From contig DFDU01000046.1 in NCBI GenBank assembly GCA_002369325.1, positions 1 to 64,000 on the forward strand: 64,000 nucleotides of DNA. Reading direction: 5' to 3'. Positions within the stretch are counted from its first letter, which is position 1; every line of letters starts with the position of its first letter. Position numbers and translations under genes: made by a program. Source of the stretch: Lachnospiraceae bacterium UBA3820 (GTDB taxonomy: Bacteria > Bacillota > Clostridia > Lachnospirales > Lachnospiraceae). Under the pieces are notes generated by a model. The model was not told where the DNA came from. It worked only from the letters and a program-made list of their open reading frames with translations, and did not search any database. This document shows, piece by piece, positions 61,797 to 64,000 of this stretch.

Positions 61797-64000
61797 GCGA
61801 TAGTCCAAGGCAAAAACTAATTGAATAACCATTTATTTGAAAGTGCTCAATAATATAATACTTGGTTCGTGAATCATTGTACTGATTAATATAGCGTTCA
61901 TAGGTTTGTAAAAGAGGTGTCGTATTTTCACATAATGCTCGTGCCAATTGTTTTGTATTATACATTAGCTGAAATTCATACCATGGATCTTCTATTATTT
62001 GATAATTATCTTTAAGATTCCGTAAAACAGCCAATCCCTCTTCTATTGTCATTTTTCCTAAACAAACCTCGGCAATCGTAAGATTATTGGTTAACATTAT
62101 TATATCTAATGGCAAACTCCGAGGGCACTCATTTAAAGCTCTTTTCGCATATTCGTAACCATTCAAGTAATCTTGCCTTAATAGGAAAAGAATACTTTTA
62201 TTACAATAAGGCTCAAATACTTCATTAGAATTAAGCTGTTCAAGAGTTGATATTGCATATTCTAAATTGTTTTCTGCTTCCGCATAGTCTCTATGCCAAA
62301 TATTTATTACAGACAAGTTATTATGTATTGTGGCTTCAGCAAACGGCGAGTTTCGCTTTTCTGTAAAATAATACAACGCTTCCAATAGGTTGTTTCGAGC
62401 AATTTCATATTTGAATAGATGAGCTGTATTTCTAAGGATAATATAATAATCTTCGTTTTTCTCGCAATCCTGAATCTTTGTATCTAATAAAGCTGCAGCC
62501 TCCTTGTCTCGACCCAAGTGTTGCAAAGAATTTAATTCACATAAAAGTTTTGCCGATGAATCTGGAATTTCGTGCAATTGGTTTATAGCCTCTTCAAATT
62601 CATATGTTTGTATCAAGAATTTAGAATTGTAAATTAAAAGCTTTTTATACAATCGGGTATCAGCTAGACGTATATTATTCAAAATATTTAATCCACTATT
62701 AAAATCAGAAACGCGTTGAAATGAGATGAGTATTTTTTCAACACAGTCCTCAGGAAGATAAATAATAACGTCAAATATTTTTTTGGCAATAAAGTCTATG
62801 TAATAATAGGCATTTTCCTTATACTTAATATTTATCAATTCCTGAACATAACTGGACTTCTCTTTCAATGTTTTTGTGGTATTTAGTCCAACCCAGCAAT
62901 GCAGAATGTATGAACAATCTCGACGTCCTCGAATTTCTTGTGCTAGTTTCTCCAATAGTTCTGATAGTGATGATTGAAATAATGCCAAATCCTGAAAGTC
63001 AATCGCATCTCTCACATTTCTTATTACAGTTTCGTGAGTTGGCTTCACTGAATCATGAGAATTGCTATTAATATATATGTAGCCCAGCTTAATTAATTCT
63101 ATAATAGCATTTTCGATCTTGCCACAGTCGTGCTCATTTAATATTTCACGAACAAAAGCGATCACATATTCTTCTTTCATGCCAGCCGGGAAAAGTGCAG
63201 CAATAATCAAAATACTTCGTTGAATATCATCTAAATTTCTTATTGCAATCTTATTACTTATAATATTGTAATTTGGATTTAGTCGAAGTTCATTAATGAT
63301 TATATCAATATCTTTTAAATTTCCTTTTGTAACATCCCAAAGTTTCCGCTTCTGCTGTTCATTAATTACAATACCCTGTTTTTTTATCAAATCATGAAAT
63401 TGTTCATACGAGATATAATCAATATCAATATATTCCTTTGAAAATGATGTGCAGAATGGATTTCTATGTTCAAAAGTATCTTCCACTCGATTAATGGTAA
63501 TCAAAGTTATACCTCGATCGAACTGATTCATCCCAATTTCAAAGGATTGTTTAATGGTATCTGGAAGAAATTGGTAATTATCAATTATTAGATGTATTCG
63601 AGCTCGTTTTGTGACAGTTTTAAAGTATTTGAAAAGTAAATTGTCAATAGAAGATGTATGCTCCTGAACCCACTTATCAATAAAACTTGATAATGAGCCT
63701 CCGACAGTCGGAACAGAAGCCAAGGACACTACTGAGGCATCTAATAGTTTTTGTATGCTGCGTTGTTTTTTGATTAATTTCTTTTCAAAATGTGAAAAAG
63801 ATGCATTTGCAGAAATATTGTTAATAGTGTCATATCGATGAGTTATTGGCATATACACATTTTCGAGAATCGATAAATAAAATGAGGTGGAAATATACTC
63901 ATCGTTTATCACATCAATATAAACAATAAAGGAATCAGCTTGACATATCCTATCTACTGTTTTTTTGATCAATTCTGTTTTTCCACTACCGCTTTTTCCG
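61780..64000 (-). CDS. P-loop NTPase with helical repeats (STAND-like), partial
   Basis: The 740 visible codons run off the right edge, so the N-terminus is missing. At the edge is a Walker A, GKSGSGKTEL (63970-63999). A Walker B-like segment ARIHLIIDNYQFL follows at ~170 residues, then a winged-helix-like part, and from ~330 onward a long array of TPR-like helices (ALYYFTEKRNSPFAEATIHN, NNLEYAISTLEQLNSNE, GYEYAKRALNECP). This NTPase-plus-repeats layout is that of STAND regulators and of several antiphage sensors. Any effector domain would be outside the window. It converges with the SHMT-like gene. No transposase or phage genes are intact nearby. Confidence 0.72.
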   Translation of the reverse strand, partial: GKSGSGKTELIKKTVDRICQADSFIVYIDVINDEYISTSFYLSILENVYMPITHRYDTINNISANASFSHFEKKLIKKQRSIQKLLDASVVSLASVPTVGGSLSSFIDKWVQEHTSSIDNLLFKYFKTVTKRARIHLIIDNYQFLPDTIKQSFEIGMNQFDRGITLITINRVEDTFEHRNPFCTSFSKEYIDIDYISYEQFHDLIKKQGIVINEQQKRKLWDVTKGNLKDIDIIINELRLNPNYNIISNKIAIRNLDDIQRSILIIAALFPAGMKEEYVIAFVREILNEHDCGKIENAIIELIKLGYIYINSNSHDSVKPTHETVIRNVRDAIDFQDLALFQSSLSELLEKLAQEIRGRRDCSYILHCWVGLNTTKTLKEKSSYVQELINIKYKENAYYYIDFIAKKIFDVIIYLPEDCVEKILISFQRVSDFNSGLNILNNIRLADTRLYKKLLIYNSKFLIQTYEFEEAINQLHEIPDSSAKLLCELNSLQHLGRDKEAAALLDTKIQDCEKNEDYYIILRNTAHLFKYEIARNNLLEALYYFTEKRNSPFAEATIHNNLSVINIWHRDYAEAENNLEYAISTLEQLNSNEVFEPYCNKSILFLLRQDYLNGYEYAKRALNECPRSLPLDIIMLTNNLTIAEVCLGKMTIEEGLAVLRNLKDNYQIIEDPWYEFQLMYNTKQLARALCENTTPLLQTYERYINQYNDSRTKYYIIEHFQINGYSISFCLGLSPNWRY

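Noticed and set aside
1..64000. CRISPR arrays, tRNA and rRNA genes, prophage structural genes
   Set aside because: No regularly spaced direct repeats, no cloverleaf-like sequence in the intergenic regions and no phage protein motifs were found by eye.

Overview
The window looks like chromosome of a low-GC, anaerobic Firmicute, most probably Lachnospiraceae (Butyrivibrio/Roseburia/Lachnospira-like). The evidence is AT-rich DNA, strong AGGAGG-type ribosome sites, TTGACA/TATAAT promoters, clostridial SleB-type hydrolases with SH3 repeats, and a MoxR-DUF58-VWA 'Bat' operon. Nearly all genes are on the minus strand, which suggests a single replichore arm.

Layout. 0-5 kb: the 5' part of uvrC, a large helical protein of unknown function, and a membrane-anchored MutS-family ATPase with a small membrane partner. 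5-17 kb: cell envelope and signalling genes (coiled-coil membrane protein, GGDEF protein, SH3-SleB hydrolase behind an array of GTTACAAA boxes, DegV, an amidase-like lipoprotein that has lost its zinc ligands, a MoxR-VWA pair, clpB, an Rpn-like nuclease). 17.7-19.5 kb: a secreted YD-repeat protein whose promoter carries a G9 homopolymer inside the -35/-10 spacer, a likely phase-variable promoter. 19.5-22.1 kb: a GntR-ABC transporter operon bracketed by two copies of a long palindromic repeat. 22-27 kb: a complete Bat-like operon (MoxR, DUF58, small membrane protein, two VWA proteins, TPR protein). 27-35 kb: chemoreceptor, SDR dehydrogenase, aroA, secreted SGNH protein, membrane-fused glycerophosphodiesterase. 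35-45 kb: a second MoxR-DUF58 set with a transglutaminase, running into pheS, pheT and queA. 45-54 kb: malic enzyme, radical SAM protein, and a JetABC (Wadjet-like SMC) operon with no visible jetD. 54-59 kb: lemA and three paralogous AAA/DUF4143 ATPases. 59-64 kb: a more AT-rich accessory patch with an unknown membrane protein, an IS3-family transposase scar, a divergent SHMT-like PLP enzyme and the start-less part of a P-loop/TPR (STAND-like) NTPase that runs off the edge.

Common threads. Three separate MoxR-type ATPases are each coupled to VWA or DUF58 partners. Several long hairpins sit between the stop codon of one minus-strand gene and the start of the next; two of them share a core but have unrelated, self-complementary outer arms. 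The strongest candidates for undescribed biology are the G9 promoter switch, the intercistronic hairpin family, the JetABC operon coupled to a radical SAM protein instead of JetD, and the SHMT-like/NTPase pair in the accessory patch. All functions are inferred from reading motifs by eye; no search was run.
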